Assembly: GCA_950071955.1 (NCBI GenBank)
Contig: CATMOC010000013.1
Coordinates: 1-16,550, forward strand
Direction: 5' to 3'
Origin: an uncultured Mesorhizobium sp.
GTDB taxonomy: Bacteria > Pseudomonadota > Alphaproteobacteria > Rhizobiales > Rhizobiaceae
Length of the DNA: 16,550 nucleotides
Below are positions 14,905-16,550 of the stretch, piece after piece (the first letter of the stretch is position 1; each line of letters starts with the position of its first letter). Made by a program: the position numbers and the translations under genes. Below the pieces are notes generated by a model. That model was not told where the DNA came from. It saw only the letters and a list, made by a program, of their open reading frames with translations, and ran no database searches.

Positions 14905-15312
14905 ATGCGGCTGCCCAGGCCCACCGCACGCACCAACCAGGAAAGCACGATCACGCTCATCAACGTGGTCTTCCTGATGCTGATCTTCTTCCTGATCGCC
15001 GGTTCGCTGACGCCGCCGATGGACAAGGAGGTGGCGCTGATCAGCACCGCGCAATCCGACCAGGCCGAACCGCCGGACGCGCTCTTCGTGACGGCGCAGG
15101 GCTCGATCCGCGCGCGCGGCGCCGAAATCACGCCGGCGGAATATGTCGCCAGGATCCGGCAGGACAGGCTCCTCCTCGACGGCGACGAGGTCACCGTCAA
15201 GATCGCGGTCGATCGCGACCTTCCGGCCGAACGTCTGATCGGCATCATCGCCGAATTGCGCGATGCGGGTGCAAGCCGCATCACCATCGTCACCGAGCGC
15301 GAGATGCCATGA
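14905..15312 (+). CDS. exbD: ExbD-like protein (second copy, membrane Asp replaced by Asn)
   Basis: A second, divergent ExbD, 135 aa, start ATG 14905. The membrane helix about 16-34 reads TITLINVVFLMLIFFLIAG, so the residue matching Asp21 of the first copy and Asp25 of E. coli is Asn20. The N-terminal tail is PRPTARTNQ, less basic than in copy one. The periplasmic part (LFVTAQGSIRARGAEITPAEYVARI, region type about 58-82; VKIAVDRDLPAERLIGIIAELRDAG) fits the ExbD fold. No frameshift or stop is present, so it is not a decayed gene. Paired exbDs in one operon suggest a heterodimer inside the ExbB ring. Its stop overlaps the tonB start (ATGA). Confidence 0.92.
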   Translation: MRLPRPTARTNQESTITLINVVFLMLIFFLIAGSLTPPMDKEVALISTAQSDQAEPPDALFVTAQGSIRARGAEITPAEYVARIRQDRLLLDGDEVTVKIAVDRDLPAERLIGIIAELRDAGASRITIVTEREMP

Positions 15313-16550
15313 AGCGTTCGCTCAAATGGACCGCCGCGTTGCTGGCATCGGGCGTGCTGCATGCCGCTGCCGTCGCTTTACTGCTGCGCGAAACATCCGA
15401 CGAGGTGCAGATCGAAGGCCCGGCCGCGATGGAGATGGCAGTGCTCGGCTCGTTCGAGGATGCCTTCCAGGCCGGCGATCCAGTCGACCCGTTAGACACG
15501 ATCAACACCGTCGAGGAACCGTCGGTAGCGGCCGAACCGGTGACGACGCCCGAGACGGTGGCCGAAACCCCGAGCGCGGCGCGGCCGGTGGAGACGCCAG
15601 TGGCAGCCCTGACCGAAACCGCCCCCGCCGCCGCGGTCGCCCCGGCGCCGGCGGCCGAGCCCATCACGGCCGAAGCGATCGAGGACGTGGTGCCGGAACA
15701 GGCTGACCAGGCCGAACCGGAGGTCTCCGAACCGGTGGAGAGCGAGCCGACGCTGCCGGCACAGGTGAACGTTCCGGCACCCGCCGTCGCTTCCGAGGAA
15801 GCCCCGGAGCCCACGGAGACCCGGACGGCGGTCCCCATTCCGACGGAAGAAGCGCCGGAGACGACGCCCGCTCCGGCCGCGCAAGCGGTTCAGGCGGCCC
15901 TGGCGGAACCCGTCGAGGCACCGGCGCCGGATGTGGCCGAGGTGCCCCCGCAATCGGCAGTCGAGATGCCTGAAAGCGTCGCCGCCACGCCTGCCGAAAC
16001 CGAACCGGCCGATACGCCCGAAGACGCGCAGGAGGTTCAGACCACCCTCGCGGTCGTTCCGCCCTTGACCGAAGCCGTCGAACCTGTGGAGGGCGAGGAG
16101 GTGGTGGAGGCCGTCGAGGAGTTCCCAATTCCGGACGACGTGCCGCTTCCGACGGCCCGCCCGGAGCCGCCGGCCGTCCGCGAAGCCGCCGTGCGGCCCG
16201 ACCGCGCGCGGACCGAACCGCGGCGACAGCAGCAGACCGAACGCAAGGCCGAGCGCAAGCCGGCGCCTCGCGCATCAGGCGACGGCGGCCGGCAGCAGCG
16301 CAGCTCGACGCGGGGCCAGGCGAGCGGCAGCGAACGCGGCAATGCGGCGGCGAGCGGCACCGGCAGCCGCAGTTCGCAGGCCGGCAACGCTGCCGTCTCG
16401 AACTATCCCGGACAGGTCGCTTCGAAGTTGAGGCGCGCGGTGAACTCGGTCTCGCGCTCGGCTCGCCGCGGTGCCCGGCGCGACGTGCACGTCACCTTCG
16501 TGGTCACGTCGAGCGGCGGCCTCGGTTCGACGCGCATCACGCAGAGTTCC
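15309..16550 (+). CDS. tonB: TonB energy transducer, 3' end beyond window
   Basis: Inner-membrane-anchored protein spanning the periplasm to energise HmuR; 414 codons present, stop outside the window. ATG 15309 overlaps the exbD stop by four bases. The N-terminal anchor, residues about 7-26, keeps the SxxxH signature (Ser14, His18 in SGVLHAAA) used to couple with ExbBD. A very long Pro/Ala/Glu/Val-rich linker follows to about residue 280, almost without Lys or Arg, then an Arg/Gln-rich basic stretch (about 282-370). The start of the C-terminal TonB domain is seen: NYPGQVASKLRRAVNS, then DVHVTFVVTSSGGL and STRITQSS. Already far longer than E. coli TonB (239 aa), mainly through the linker. Confidence 0.92.
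   Translation, partial: MKRSLKWTAALLASGVLHAAAVALLLRETSDEVQIEGPAAMEMAVLGSFEDAFQAGDPVDPLDTINTVEEPSVAAEPVTTPETVAETPSAARPVETPVAALTETAPAAAVAPAPAAEPITAEAIEDVVPEQADQAEPEVSEPVESEPTLPAQVNVPAPAVASEEAPEPTETRTAVPIPTEEAPETTPAPAAQAVQAALAEPVEAPAPDVAEVPPQSAVEMPESVAATPAETEPADTPEDAQEVQTTLAVVPPLTEAVEPVEGEEVVEAVEEFPIPDDVPLPTARPEPPAVREAAVRPDRARTEPRRQQQTERKAERKPAPRASGDGGRQQRSSTRGQASGSERGNAAASGTGSRSSQAGNAAVSNYPGQVASKLRRAVNSVSRSARRGARRDVHVTFVVTSSGGLGSTRITQSS

Noticed and set aside
15400-16420. Tandem DNA repeat in tonB
   Set aside because: The repetition is at amino-acid composition level (Ala/Pro/Glu); the codons differ and no exact tandem unit is seen.

Overview
The window reads as a GC-rich alphaproteobacterial chromosome segment, most likely from the Rhizobiales/Hyphomicrobiales (Mesorhizobium/Rhizobium-like). 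The basis is the hmuPSTUV heme operon with the small regulator HmuP, an IRO-type (RirA) box TGA-N9-TCA, strong G/C third-position codon use, and a rhizobial-style exopolysaccharide export block. Both ends cut genes. No RNA genes, insertion sequences or CRISPR arrays were seen.

Left half (1-6801), surface polysaccharide. A Wzz/GumC-type polysaccharide co-polymerase runs on the minus strand (start 1894). Across a 245-bp AT-richer divergent spacer lies a plus-strand run: a short Wza-like export lipoprotein (2140-2703), a family-4 glycosyltransferase (2723-3853), a polyprenyl-phosphate hexose-1-phosphate transferase (3971-5509) and an O-antigen-ligase/Wzy-type polymerase (5506-6801, TTG start overlapping the previous stop). 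Together they would start the lipid-linked unit, add a sugar, polymerise with length control and export through the outer membrane. No Wzx flippase is in the window. The first ~165-195 bases are anomalous: the Wzz frame passes without a stop into the C-terminal part of the ligase domain of a bacterial polynucleotide kinase-phosphatase (Pnkp), with a sharp fall in GC3. This is either an assembly chimera or a real illegitimate fusion.

Right half (6815-16550), heme uptake. Minus-strand hmuP-hmuS-hmuT-hmuU-hmuV (10950 down to 6815) encodes a small regulator, a heme-handling/degrading cytosolic protein, a periplasmic heme-binding protein, a permease and an ATPase. Divergent on the plus strand is a TonB-dependent heme receptor (hmuR), then a small secreted four-cysteine protein of unknown function, exbB, two different exbD genes and a tonB running off the right edge. 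Receptor, energy-transducing motor and inner-membrane ABC importer are thus in one locus, with an IRO box in the shared hmuP/hmuR intergenic region.

Points most worth a second look: the Wzz/Pnkp junction; a TonB motor in which the second ExbD has Asn instead of the critical membrane Asp and ExbB has Val where E. coli has Glu176; the uncharacterised four-Cys protein; a heme receptor whose plug has no histidine; and a TonB linker with strict charge segregation.
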